Shown here: positions 49,791 to 57,886 of the stretch, piece after piece | Position numbering within the stretch: position 1 is the first letter of the stretch | Layout: each line of letters begins with the position of its first letter | Assembly (NCBI RefSeq): GCF_900454495.1 | Contig: NZ_UGSI01000001.1 | Coordinates: 930,001-994,000 of the forward strand | Source of the DNA: Paenibacillus macerans | GTDB lineage: Bacteria > Bacillota > Bacilli > Paenibacillales > Paenibacillaceae | Length of the DNA: 64,000 nucleotides | Direction of reading: 5' to 3' | Translations under genes and position numbers: made by a program | Notes under the pieces: model-generated | Databases searched by the model: none | What the model saw: the letters and a program-made list of their open reading frames with translations, nothing else | Told to the model about the DNA's origin: nothing

Positions 49791-50879
49791 ATGAAGCAGG
49801 AGAAATCCGGACTTGCCGAATTTATAAGCGGATTTGTTTTGTTTGAGGTCGGGAGCACCACGTTGTTTCAAATCGGCGGTGAAGCCGGGCCAGATGCGTG
49901 GGCAGCCATGGCCATCGCCGCCGTTGCCGGGTTCATTCTTTTAATGATGTACTGGGCCATTCACCGCCGCGATCCCGACCTCGATCTGTTTGAATTGTGC
50001 CGAAAATATTTGGGGAAAACGGCAGGTTCGCTGCTTTCCGCCTTGTTCGTCGTTTATTTTGCTTATGAAGCCTCACGTAATTTGCGCGATTTGGGAGAAT
50101 TGGCCGCTTACGTACTGCTGAACCGAACCCCGCTGGTGGTCATTATGCTTATCGGGATCGCCATCGTGGCCAGCAGTGCCAGATACGGCCTTCGGGTCGT
50201 GTTTCTTTGCGGTCTTGTCTTGTTTCCGTTCGTTGTTTTAAGTTATATGACACTCATTTCGATGATCGGGGGACTGGGGCTAATGAACTTTGAAAATATG
50301 CTCCCCGTATTGGAAAACGGCTTAAAGCCCGTTTGGAAGGAAGTCCCGAATATCATCTCTTTCCCTTTCGCTCAACCGGTGCTGTTTCTGGTATTTTTTT
50401 CGCGGCTGAAAACGAAGCAAAATGCCCGCAAGGCGCTTTTGATCGCCTATGGGAGCACTGCCGTGTTCCTAATGGCCGTCAATCAAATCAACGTGCTGGT
50501 GCTCGGCCCCAAACTGGCGAACGCGGTAGCCTTTCCGCTGCTGCAGACCGTGCAACTGATCGAATTGGCCGAAGTGTTTGAGAGGATGGATGTGCTGTTT
50601 GTCGTTGTTTTGTTCATCGGGCTAGGCGCCAAATTGCTTCTGTTTTATATCGGCGCCGTACAGGGATGCGACCGGGTTACCGGAGTTCCTTATAAAAAAT
50701 GGATCATTCCGGTGGGCGTAGCGATTTTTGGTGCTGCTTTAACATCTCCGAATTATTCGCATTTTATATGGGTCGGCCTCGAAGTTGTGCTGAAGTGGTA
50801 CCCGCTGATTCAAATATGCGCTCCGGCGCTGCTGTTCATGGCGATGCTGATCAAGCGCAAAAAAAGGCCACAGCAGTAA
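49791..50879 (+). CDS. Spore germinant receptor permease subunit B (GerB-type)
   Basis: A 362-residue integral membrane protein with about ten hydrophobic segments, of the APC/spore permease family: SGFVLFEVGSTTLFQIGGEAGPDAWAAMAI, DLDLFELCRKYLGKTAG and ISFPFAQPVLFLVFFSRLKTKQNARKALL. It binds and perhaps passes the nutrient germinant. AAGAAGGTAAATC precedes ATG 49791. Last gene of the receptor operon; a hairpin follows. Confidence 0.94.
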   Translation: MKQEKSGLAEFISGFVLFEVGSTTLFQIGGEAGPDAWAAMAIAAVAGFILLMMYWAIHRRDPDLDLFELCRKYLGKTAGSLLSALFVVYFAYEASRNLRDLGELAAYVLLNRTPLVVIMLIGIAIVASSARYGLRVVFLCGLVLFPFVVLSYMTLISMIGGLGLMNFENMLPVLENGLKPVWKEVPNIISFPFAQPVLFLVFFSRLKTKQNARKALLIAYGSTAVFLMAVNQINVLVLGPKLANAVAFPLLQTVQLIELAEVFERMDVLFVVVLFIGLGAKLLLFYIGAVQGCDRVTGVPYKKWIIPVGVAIFGAALTSPNYSHFIWVGLEVVLKWYPLIQICAPALLFMAMLIKRKKRPQQ

Positions 50880-50900
50880 GAAAAAATCCGGCGATATCCT

Positions 50901-50940
50901 AAAAAAAATCCGCCATGGCCAGCGGCCAAGCGGATCTTTA
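50901..50940 (-). terminator. Two-sided hairpin after the ger operon
   Basis: ATCCGCCATGGCC and GGCCAAGCGGAT pair around AGC; on the minus strand it is followed by TTTTTTTT, so it is a good terminator for the small leftward gene and a weaker one for the ger operon. Confidence 0.75.
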
Positions 50941-50948
50941 TCGGCGAT

Positions 50949-51131
50949 TTATTGTTTTGCGGAATCGGTGTTGGCAAACGGCGCCGGTTTGGCCACCCAT
51001 TCGTCGGCTTCCGGTTCGATGTCCACACCGCTTTTCATTTTCTTTTGCTCGGCCATAGAGTCGCCGGCGGGATCGATTTTATTGCGAAGTTTGGCTTCGT
51101 CGCGGGAGTGCTGTCCATTGTGCTGTTCCAT
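50949..51131 (-). CDS. 60-residue hydrophilic protein, unknown function
   Basis: MEQHNGQHSRDEAKLRNKIDPAG and a C-terminal DEWVAKPAPFANTDSAKQ; highly charged and without hydrophobic stretches, as in many small spore proteins. CAAGGAGG lies 8 bases before the ATG. It is not a typical alpha/beta SASP. Its place next to a ger operon makes a spore role plausible but not shown. Confidence 0.55.
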   Translation of the reverse strand: MEQHNGQHSRDEAKLRNKIDPAGDSMAEQKKMKSGVDIEPEADEWVAKPAPFANTDSAKQ

Positions 51132-51337
51132 GCTGTTCCTCCTTGTTGTTTTACTCTGTTAATGGTAGTTTGCCTTATTTATCGTTTCCCGATCCGCGCA
51201 ATTACAAACATTTTCGCTTTCCGTCTTGCTTTAACTTCATGTTCAATTGTAATAAAATACATTTAAGGACATTCTTGCTATTCATATCCGACAACCGAAA
51301 ACGTAAGCCATGATTTACACTTTCGATTCGAGGAGGA

Positions 51338-53044
51338 ATGATGATGCGTTTGACAAGGAAAGCCGCAGTACCTGCTCTAAAGCTTCAAAGGTTATGTCTG
51401 CTGCTTATTTGCATGACGGTGTTCGTTTCGGCGGGATGGCTCGGTCCGGAACGGCGTGCGAGCGCTGCCGGAGAATTAAAACCTTTTCCGCAGCAGGTCA
51501 GCTACCCGGGGATTATTAAGCCGAATCACGTGACGCAAACGGAGATGAACCAAGCCGTGGCGGAGTATTACGACTATTGGAAAGCGAAATACCTCAAACA
51601 CGACTTAAAATCATTGCCGGGCGGGTATTACGTGAAAGGAGACATCACGGGTGATCCGGACGGCTTTACCGCATTAGGTTCCTCCGAAGGTCAAGGGTAC
51701 GGGATGATCATTACCGCGCTGATGGCCGGCTACGATCCCGACGCCCGGACGATTTACGACGGTTTGTTTAAAACGGCAAGGGCTTACAAAAGCTCGGGCA
51801 ATCCCAACCTGATGGGCTGGGTCGTGGCGGACGATCCGGCCGCGCAAGGGCATTTCGGTTCGGCCACCGACGGCGATCTCGACATCGCTTACTCGCTTAT
51901 TCTCGCTCACAATCAATGGGGATCGGGCGGACCGGTCAACTATTTGCAGGAAGCGAAAAAAATGATCACGGACGGCATCAAAACCAGCTACGTGACCAAG
52001 ACCTACCGCTTGAACCTGGGCGATTGGGACTCCAAAGACGCTCTCAACACGCGCCCTTCGGACTGGATGTTCAGCCATCTTCGGGCTTTTTACGAAGTGA
52101 CGGAGGATGAAACCTGGATTCACGTCATCGATAGTTTATACAATGTGTACCGGCAATTCAGCGAAGCTTATTCGCCAAACACCGGGCTGATCTCGGATTT
52201 TGTGGTGGGGAATCCGCCCAAGCCGGCGCCGGAATGGTATTTGGACGAGTTCAAGGAAACCAACCTGTATTACTATAATGCAAGTCGGGTTCCGCTGCGC
52301 GTCGTGATGGATTACGCCTTGTACGGGGACACGCGGGGCAAAGCGATCACGGACAAGCTGGCGGCCTGGATTCAAAGCAAGACCGGGGGATCGCCCGCAG
52401 GTATCAAAAACGGGTACAAGCTGGACGGCTCGGCGGTCGGGGACTACGCCACGGCGGTGTTTGCCGCTCCGCTCATCTCGGCGGGAACGGCCTCCAGCGC
52501 CAATCAGGCATGGGTTAACGCCGGGTGGGATTGGATGATCCATCAGAAAGAGGACTATTTCAGCGACACCTACAATTTGCTGAACATGCTGTTTCTTTCC
52601 GGCAACTGGTGGAAACCGGAGGCCCAGACCGTGCCGCCTTCGACGCCCAATCTGGCCTTAAACAAGCCGGCGGTGTCCAGCTCTGTGGAAGGCGTGGGAT
52701 TTGAGCCGGCCCAAGCGGTCGACGGCAATCAAATGACGAGATGGGCCAGCCGCGAAGGCAGCGACCCGGAATGGATCTACGTGGACCTGGGATCGGTCCG
52801 GCAAATTACCGGCATTAAGCTGCGCTGGGAAGATGCCTATGCGACGCAGTATAAAATCCAGGTATCCACCGACAATGGCGATCCCGAGCACTGGACGGAC
52901 GTCTACACGGCGACAAGCGGAGACGGGGGCGTGGACGAAATCCCGCTGGACTCCAAGCCGGCCAGATACGTAAGAATGTACGGGATCGAGCGGGGAACCC
53001 CATACGGCTATTCGCTATACGAGTTTGAGGTTGCCGGGCAGTAG
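51338..53044 (+). CDS. Secreted glycoside hydrolase family 8 enzyme with F5/8 type C (CBM32-like) domain
   Basis: A 568-residue secreted protein. A signal peptide (VCLLLICMTVFVSAGW...) ends near ASAAG. Residues about 50-410 are a GH8 domain: SSEGQGYGMIITALMAGYD with the acid Glu, FGSATDGDLDIAYSLILA and DYATAVFAAPLIS. GH8 enzymes are endoglucanases, chitosanases or lichenases; the large group K chitosanases of Bacillus fit best but this is not proved. Residues about 435-567 form an F5/8 type C domain (NLALNKPAVSSSVEGVGFEPAQAVDGNQMTRWAS; RYVRMYGIERGTPYGYSLYEFEV). GAGGAGG precedes the start. A tandem-repeat block follows. Confidence 0.85.
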   Translation: MMMRLTRKAAVPALKLQRLCLLLICMTVFVSAGWLGPERRASAAGELKPFPQQVSYPGIIKPNHVTQTEMNQAVAEYYDYWKAKYLKHDLKSLPGGYYVKGDITGDPDGFTALGSSEGQGYGMIITALMAGYDPDARTIYDGLFKTARAYKSSGNPNLMGWVVADDPAAQGHFGSATDGDLDIAYSLILAHNQWGSGGPVNYLQEAKKMITDGIKTSYVTKTYRLNLGDWDSKDALNTRPSDWMFSHLRAFYEVTEDETWIHVIDSLYNVYRQFSEAYSPNTGLISDFVVGNPPKPAPEWYLDEFKETNLYYYNASRVPLRVVMDYALYGDTRGKAITDKLAAWIQSKTGGSPAGIKNGYKLDGSAVGDYATAVFAAPLISAGTASSANQAWVNAGWDWMIHQKEDYFSDTYNLLNMLFLSGNWWKPEAQTVPPSTPNLALNKPAVSSSVEGVGFEPAQAVDGNQMTRWASREGSDPEWIYVDLGSVRQITGIKLRWEDAYATQYKIQVSTDNGDPEHWTDVYTATSGDGGVDEIPLDSKPARYVRMYGIERGTPYGYSLYEFEVAGQ

Positions 53045-53061
53045 CGCGGCAAGGATAATCG

Positions 53062-53240
53062 CTGGTGACTGGTGACTGGTGACTGGTGACTGGTGACTGG
53101 TGACTGGTGACTGGTGACCGCTGACTGCTAGCCGCTAACCGCTAGCCGTTGGCCGTTAGCCGCTAGCGCTTGGCCGTCAGCCTCTGGCCGTTGGCTGCTG
53201 ACGGCTGGTCGCTGCCCCCTGGCCCCTGGCCACTCACGCT
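53062..53240. repeat. Eight tandem CTGGTGA heptamers and decayed copies
   Basis: CTGGTGA is repeated eight times without change at 53062-53117; then degenerate heptamers (GCTAGCC, GCTAACC, GTTGGCC and so on) continue to about 53240. A minisatellite-like block. No ORF, no known element. Confidence 0.9.
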
Positions 53241-53269
53241 GGCCGGCTGTCCCGTTGTCCGGGAGTCCG

Positions 53270-53480
53270 CGGAAATAACGGCATAAAATGTCCTTATATT
53301 CTACAAAAAAGGGAGAATAGCATAAATAGAGGATTTTTTTGTCGCTATTCTACACAGATGGGGGTAAAAGGCGCTGTTTTCCAAGCTTGATCTTCAAATA
53401 AGGACCAAAAGTACCGCTATTTTTCGCAGGAGAGGTAAATCTCGAAAATAGCGACATAAATTGCTCTTATTTCCGGCAAT
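53270..53480. repeat. Intergenic repeats with GCTATT/AATAGC elements
   Basis: AT-rich part with several ATAGC or GCTATT segments (AGAATAGCATAAATAG, TCGCTATTCTAC, CCGCTATTTTTCG, CGAAAATAGCGACATAAA), in both orientations, like the CTATTT elements at 34.5 kb and 25.9 kb. No gene in the 600 bases 53045-53644. Confidence 0.5.
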
Positions 53481-53564
53481 ATAAGCTGCGTAACATAAGC
53501 TACTGAACATAAGCTGCGCAACATAAGCTACTCAACATAAGCTGCGCAACGTAAGCTACCCAAG
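53481..53564. repeat. Six tandem 14-base repeats ATAAGCTRCKCAAC
   Basis: Six units of 14 bases, alternating ATAAGCTGCGYAAC and ATAAGCTACTSAAC, so the larger period is 28 bases. The AGCT core lies in every unit. Positions 53481-53564. Confidence 0.9.
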
Positions 53565-53607
53565 TTCCTACTTCACCTCTCTACGCCAAAAGCATGGATT
53601 TGCACAT

Positions 53608-53646
53608 GAAAAACCCGCCGGAGTGAATTCTACGGCGGGTTTTTTC
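53608..53646 (-). terminator. Terminator of the SNF2 helicase gene
   Basis: AACCCGCCG and CGGCGGGTT pair around about 12 bases; TTTTTT on the minus strand. The stop of the helicase is inside the upstream arm. Confidence 0.9.
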
Positions 53647-56600
53647 ATATCATCAGAATTTCCCGGATTTCCTGCTCGGTGAGCGCCGAGAACGATTCCT
53701 CGCCAGGCTTCAGCACTTCCTCCACGAGGTTCTTTTTCTTCTGCTGAAGCTCGTACATTTTGTCTTCGACCGTCCCTTGCGCTACCAGGCGGATCACCTG
53801 CACGATGTTTTTTTGCCCGATCCGGTGGGCGCGGTCGGCGGCCTGCTCCTCCACCGCGGGGTTCCACCACAAATCGTACAAAATGACGGTGTCCGCGCCG
53901 GTCAGATTCAGGCCGGTACCGCCCGCTTTCAGCGAAATCAGGAACAGATCGCGCTCGCCTTCATTAAACCGGGTGCAGAGCTCGACCCGTTCGGAAGCGG
54001 GGGTTTTCCCGTCCAGATAGAAAAACGGCAGTCCCCGGTATCCCAATTCGCGGCCGATGAGCCCCAGCATTTCCGTAAACTGCGAGAAGATCAGCACGCG
54101 TTTTCCGGCGCCTTGGCATTCCTCCACCATTTCCATCAACTGCTCGAATTTGGCCGAGCCGCCTTCGTAACCGTCGACGAACAGGGCGGGATGGCAGCAT
54201 AGCTGGCGCAGCCGCGTGAGTCCGGCCAAAATGCGGATGCGGTTTTTCTGGAAGGCGTCCTCGTTTAAATGCTTTAACGTTTCCTGCTGCAGCTTGGCCA
54301 AATAGGCCACGTACAGCTTCTTCTGTTCAGGCAGCAGTTCGGTCGCCTGCAATGACTCGATTTTTTCCGGCAGCTCCTTTAGCACGTCGGTTTTTACGCG
54401 GCGCAGCAGAAACGGGCGAATCCGCTTTGCGATCGTATCCCGGGACAGCTCGTTAAACGCTTGGCGGCTTGGGAAAAGCTCCGGGAACACGGCGCTGAAA
54501 ATCGACCATAACTCCTCCAGCGAATTTTCGATCGGCGTCCCCGTCAAGGCAAACCGGTGCCGCGCCTGAAGGCTTTTGACCGCTTGCGCGGTTTGGCTGG
54601 CATAGTTTTTAAAGCTTTGCGCTTCGTCCAAAATAAGCGTATGGAACGACAGTTCGGCAAATTGCTCGATGTCCCGGCGCAGCAGGGGATAGGAGGTGAT
54701 GATCACATCGGCTTCGGCCGCTTCCCTGAGCGCCCTCACCCGTTCGGCTTTGCTGCCGTCGGCGATCACCGCCTTGATTTCGGGAGTAAACTTCTCCAGT
54801 TCGTTTTTCCAGTTGTATATCAAGGAAGCGGGCGAGACGATCAAAGCCGACTGCCCGGACGCGGCGATCTCCGGGAGCACCGATACGATGAAAGCGATTG
54901 ATTGCACCGTTTTGCCGAGGCCCATATCGTCGGCCAAGATCCCGCCGAAACGGTAATGGGCCAGTGTCTTTAACCACTGGTAACCGTAAGCCTGGTAATC
55001 CCGCAAAACGCCGGAGAGCTGCGCCGGAACCGGGAAGTCCAGATGATCCGGATTCCGCAGGTTATGGAGCAGCTTCCGCAGCGATTTGCCAAGCTTGATC
55101 GGGCTTCCCGGCTCCGTCTGCTCCTGGAGGTGAATCCCGCGGCTGACCGGCAAACGGAATTCGCTGCCTTTAATTTCATTCCGGCGAATGCCGAACTCGT
55201 TCATAAATTTGACGATTTCCTGGAATTCGGCGCTTTCCAGCGGCATCAACGCTCCGTTCGGAAGGCGGTAGTAGCGTCTTTTTTCTTCGATAGCCAGCAG
55301 CAAGCCGCGAATTTCCGATTCATTGATCCCGTCCATGTCAAAGCGGAACTCCAGCCAGTCCGTACGCTCGTCCAGCTCCACGGAAATTTTGGGCGGCCGC
55401 AGGTCGGACAGGAGCCTAACCTTCACGGCCGAGGTGGCATAAATTTCAAGCAGCTTCTCAAGCTCGGGCACGACATGGTACAGAAACTCATATTCCGCTT
55501 CTTCGTTGTCCAGAAAATAGCCGCTTTCCGTTTTCGCGAACGAGCTTGCTTCCATCAGCTCGAGAATTTGCCGTTCCTTTTCGCTGTCCCGCAGCAAAAT
55601 CAGGTCGGTTCCCCGCTTGGGGCCATGTTCTTCCAGGGGGTTAAAAATAATGTCCCCGTATTGGAACTCCAGTCCGGCGAGCAGGCGATCCTTCACCCGG
55701 TCCAGATACAGCTTGGCTTTAAGCTGCGTGCGGACCATCCGTCCGGCAACGTTGTCCTCGATTTCGATTTTGCCGAGCTTGGCCAGTCCGGGCAATACTT
55801 TTTCCGCAAATGGCTCGATCTGCTCCGGCTGAACGATGATCCGCTGCTTGCGGGCCGTCGCCAGCAGATGTTTGATTTCCGCCAGACGCCGGCACTCCGC
55901 CGCCGGCTTTTTTATGATTTTGCCTGCGGTCAGAATGACCCCGTAATCTTCCAAAACAATGCAATCGTCAAGACCGCGGACGGCAAAATGAAAGTGGTTG
56001 TCCCCGGCTTCGCCCAGCTCGAATTGCAGCGGCAGCGGTTCATCGGAAACCGCCAGGCGGGGCCAGGTTTGTCCATCTTGCTCCAGCTCGGCAGCCGGGG
56101 CTTCCGTCAGCAGAGGCAGCACGCGGTCCCAAAAAAACGGCGGGATCGGCAGCAGCCGGTCCCCGTTCCCGTATTTCTTGGCAGGCATATAACCGCCCAA
56201 GGTTTCCGTGTACATCCGCTCGTTGCGGTTAATTTCAATGAGCTGCTGCAGCAGCTGCTCGTCGGCCGGCAGAAAACTGTGGCGGTCCGGATCGTAGCAG
56301 AAATGCTTGGAAAAGACGAACGGTTCGCGCCGGCCTGCTTTATCGAGAAAGTCCCGGATGTTTTTGACGATATAAGGCCGTTTCTCCCCGACTTTCATCT
56401 CCAGCCCAAACATATACTTCCGGTACCCGTAAGGTACGGGACGCAGCGTAAAAACGGCTTGCAGCGGCGTTCTTGCATCGAAGCGGGTTCCGGCGCGCAG
56501 CGGCTGCTTCGTGTTGTCCTCGAACAAATGCATCATGTCGCGGGCGATCCAGATGTCCCGGGAAGATATTTCAACCGGACGCGCTTGGGAAGCGGCGTTC

Positions 56601-56995
56601 CGGGCCGCGCCCAAAGCATCGTCTGCCCCGCGTTCCCCATATCGCTCGTCCTCCTCAAGTCCCGTATGCAGCAGGGAAGGATAAGAACGCACCGGGGGCT
56701 TGCCGTTTTGCTGCAGATCGTGCACGCCCAGCAGTACCGCCGCGATATGTTTGCAATAATTGGTATAGGTATAAAAAGCCGGACAATTGCACTCCGCGTG
56801 GACGTCCCCGTGTTGATCGATCTGCACCGATACGTGATACAGGCCCGTTCCCGACACATCCGCTGCGTAGACGCGGGAGGCGTGGTCGATTTGCTGAAAG
56901 ATTACTTTCCCGGCCCGGTAATAGGCCTCTCCGCGCTCGTAAGAAATGCGTCCGCACAACAATTTGATCACACGCTGCGTTAGTTGAAAGCTCAT
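53645..56995 (-). CDS. SNF2-family DEAD/DEAH helicase with N-terminal SWIM zinc finger
   Basis: A 1116-residue protein. A SWIM zinc-binding motif (CNCPAFYTYTNYCKH) lies near residue 70, a ~550-residue middle domain of unknown fold follows, then the Snf2 ATPase: ILADDMGLGKTVQSIAF, ILDEAQSFKN, ALTGTPIENSLEELWSIF, VLIFSQFTEMLG and GLNLTGADTVILYDLWWNPAVEEQAADRAHRIGQ. These bacterial RapA/SNF2 proteins are thought to remodel nucleoprotein or to serve in defence; their natural role is not fixed. GGAGAAAGG precedes ATG. Not in a defence island that I can identify. Confidence 0.93.
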   Translation of the reverse strand: MSFQLTQRVIKLLCGRISYERGEAYYRAGKVIFQQIDHASRVYAADVSGTGLYHVSVQIDQHGDVHAECNCPAFYTYTNYCKHIAAVLLGVHDLQQNGKPPVRSYPSLLHTGLEEDERYGERGADDALGAARNAASQARPVEISSRDIWIARDMMHLFEDNTKQPLRAGTRFDARTPLQAVFTLRPVPYGYRKYMFGLEMKVGEKRPYIVKNIRDFLDKAGRREPFVFSKHFCYDPDRHSFLPADEQLLQQLIEINRNERMYTETLGGYMPAKKYGNGDRLLPIPPFFWDRVLPLLTEAPAAELEQDGQTWPRLAVSDEPLPLQFELGEAGDNHFHFAVRGLDDCIVLEDYGVILTAGKIIKKPAAECRRLAEIKHLLATARKQRIIVQPEQIEPFAEKVLPGLAKLGKIEIEDNVAGRMVRTQLKAKLYLDRVKDRLLAGLEFQYGDIIFNPLEEHGPKRGTDLILLRDSEKERQILELMEASSFAKTESGYFLDNEEAEYEFLYHVVPELEKLLEIYATSAVKVRLLSDLRPPKISVELDERTDWLEFRFDMDGINESEIRGLLLAIEEKRRYYRLPNGALMPLESAEFQEIVKFMNEFGIRRNEIKGSEFRLPVSRGIHLQEQTEPGSPIKLGKSLRKLLHNLRNPDHLDFPVPAQLSGVLRDYQAYGYQWLKTLAHYRFGGILADDMGLGKTVQSIAFIVSVLPEIAASGQSALIVSPASLIYNWKNELEKFTPEIKAVIADGSKAERVRALREAAEADVIITSYPLLRRDIEQFAELSFHTLILDEAQSFKNYASQTAQAVKSLQARHRFALTGTPIENSLEELWSIFSAVFPELFPSRQAFNELSRDTIAKRIRPFLLRRVKTDVLKELPEKIESLQATELLPEQKKLYVAYLAKLQQETLKHLNEDAFQKNRIRILAGLTRLRQLCCHPALFVDGYEGGSAKFEQLMEMVEECQGAGKRVLIFSQFTEMLGLIGRELGYRGLPFFYLDGKTPASERVELCTRFNEGERDLFLISLKAGGTGLNLTGADTVILYDLWWNPAVEEQAADRAHRIGQKNIVQVIRLVAQGTVEDKMYELQQKKKNLVEEVLKPGEESFSALTEQEIREILMI

Positions 56996-57159
56996 GGTTT
57001 ATTTCCTTTCTCCGTTCGACAATGATCTCCCATTATGATAACAGAAAAGGGACCATCGGAAAAACGCCCGGCCCATTTTGCTCGCGCCAACGCCATCAGT
57101 CAATTGTCAGTGTATTGTTAGCCGGGTTGCCATGTTGCCCGCCCGCAAATTAAGATAAG

Positions 57160-57885
57160 ATGATGATGTTGCATGGAATGGAGGGAGCAGGGCTGGATAC
57201 TTTCGCCTGTATTTATATTCTTCGGGGGGAGCCGTTCCGCCCCGGATCGTGCGTAAATTTATGCCAGAACGTTATGGAGATCGGCCGCGCCTCTTCCGGG
57301 AGCGCCCCGGATCTGGCGTTCACGAATATCTTCATTTCCCGCAAGCATTTGACCCTGCGGAAAGAGGGGGACCGGGTCGTGGCATACGACCGCGGCAGCC
57401 GTCACGGAACGGAGCTGAACGGGGTGCGGATGATTCCGAATGCTCCCTATATGCTGGAAACGAACGATATCCTTAAGCTGGCAAGAGGAACGGGCGTGCT
57501 GCATTTTTCGTATTCGCCGGGGGAGCAGACACTGGAATTCGAACCGCCGGATGATCTGCCGTACGGGCAAGAGACGGAGGGCGAGGATGTCGTGATTCAT
57601 TGGGAAAAACGGGAATGCATCGTGGGCGGCGTAAAAATTTCGATGTCGGAACGGGAGTTTTTGCTGCTTCAATTGCTCCATGAGCATCCCAATCGTCTGG
57701 TGGCGATCCCGGCGATCAAACAGCGGGTTTGGTATGACCGGCAAAGCGGCCCGGACGGCCTGCCGGACGTCGCGATGGACGAATTAAGCACGCTGATCTA
57801 CCGCATCCGCAAAAAGTTCGGCAGGGACACGTTCCAGATCAGCGCGGTCCGGGGCAGCGGGTATATTTTGGAGAAGGAGTCATAA
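57160..57885 (+). CDS. FHA-domain winged-helix regulator
   Basis: A 241-residue protein: N-terminal FHA domain (EIGRASSG...TNIFISRKHLTLRKEGDRVVAYDRGSRHGTELNG) which binds phosphothreonine, then a C-terminal OmpR-type winged helix (ISMSEREFLLLQLLHEHPNRLVAI... VRGSGYILE). The regulator may be controlled by Ser/Thr phosphorylation instead of an Asp receiver. The start is uncertain: ATG 57160, 57163 and 57178 are open, with no clear site. The GDPD gene starts 2 bases after its stop. No kinase is next to it. Confidence 0.82.
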   Translation: MMMLHGMEGAGLDTFACIYILRGEPFRPGSCVNLCQNVMEIGRASSGSAPDLAFTNIFISRKHLTLRKEGDRVVAYDRGSRHGTELNGVRMIPNAPYMLETNDILKLARGTGVLHFSYSPGEQTLEFEPPDDLPYGQETEGEDVVIHWEKRECIVGGVKISMSEREFLLLQLLHEHPNRLVAIPAIKQRVWYDRQSGPDGLPDVAMDELSTLIYRIRKKFGRDTFQISAVRGSGYILEKES

Positions 57886-57886
57886 C

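Noticed and set aside
53481..53564. CRISPR-like array
   Set aside because: The units are 14 bases, directly adjacent without unique spacers, and no cas gene is present.
55043..56983. A 646-codon frame on the plus strand opposite the SNF2 helicase gene
   Set aside because: It is the antisense shadow of a GC-rich gene: no ribosome binding site, no recognisable motif, and the minus strand has complete helicase motifs.
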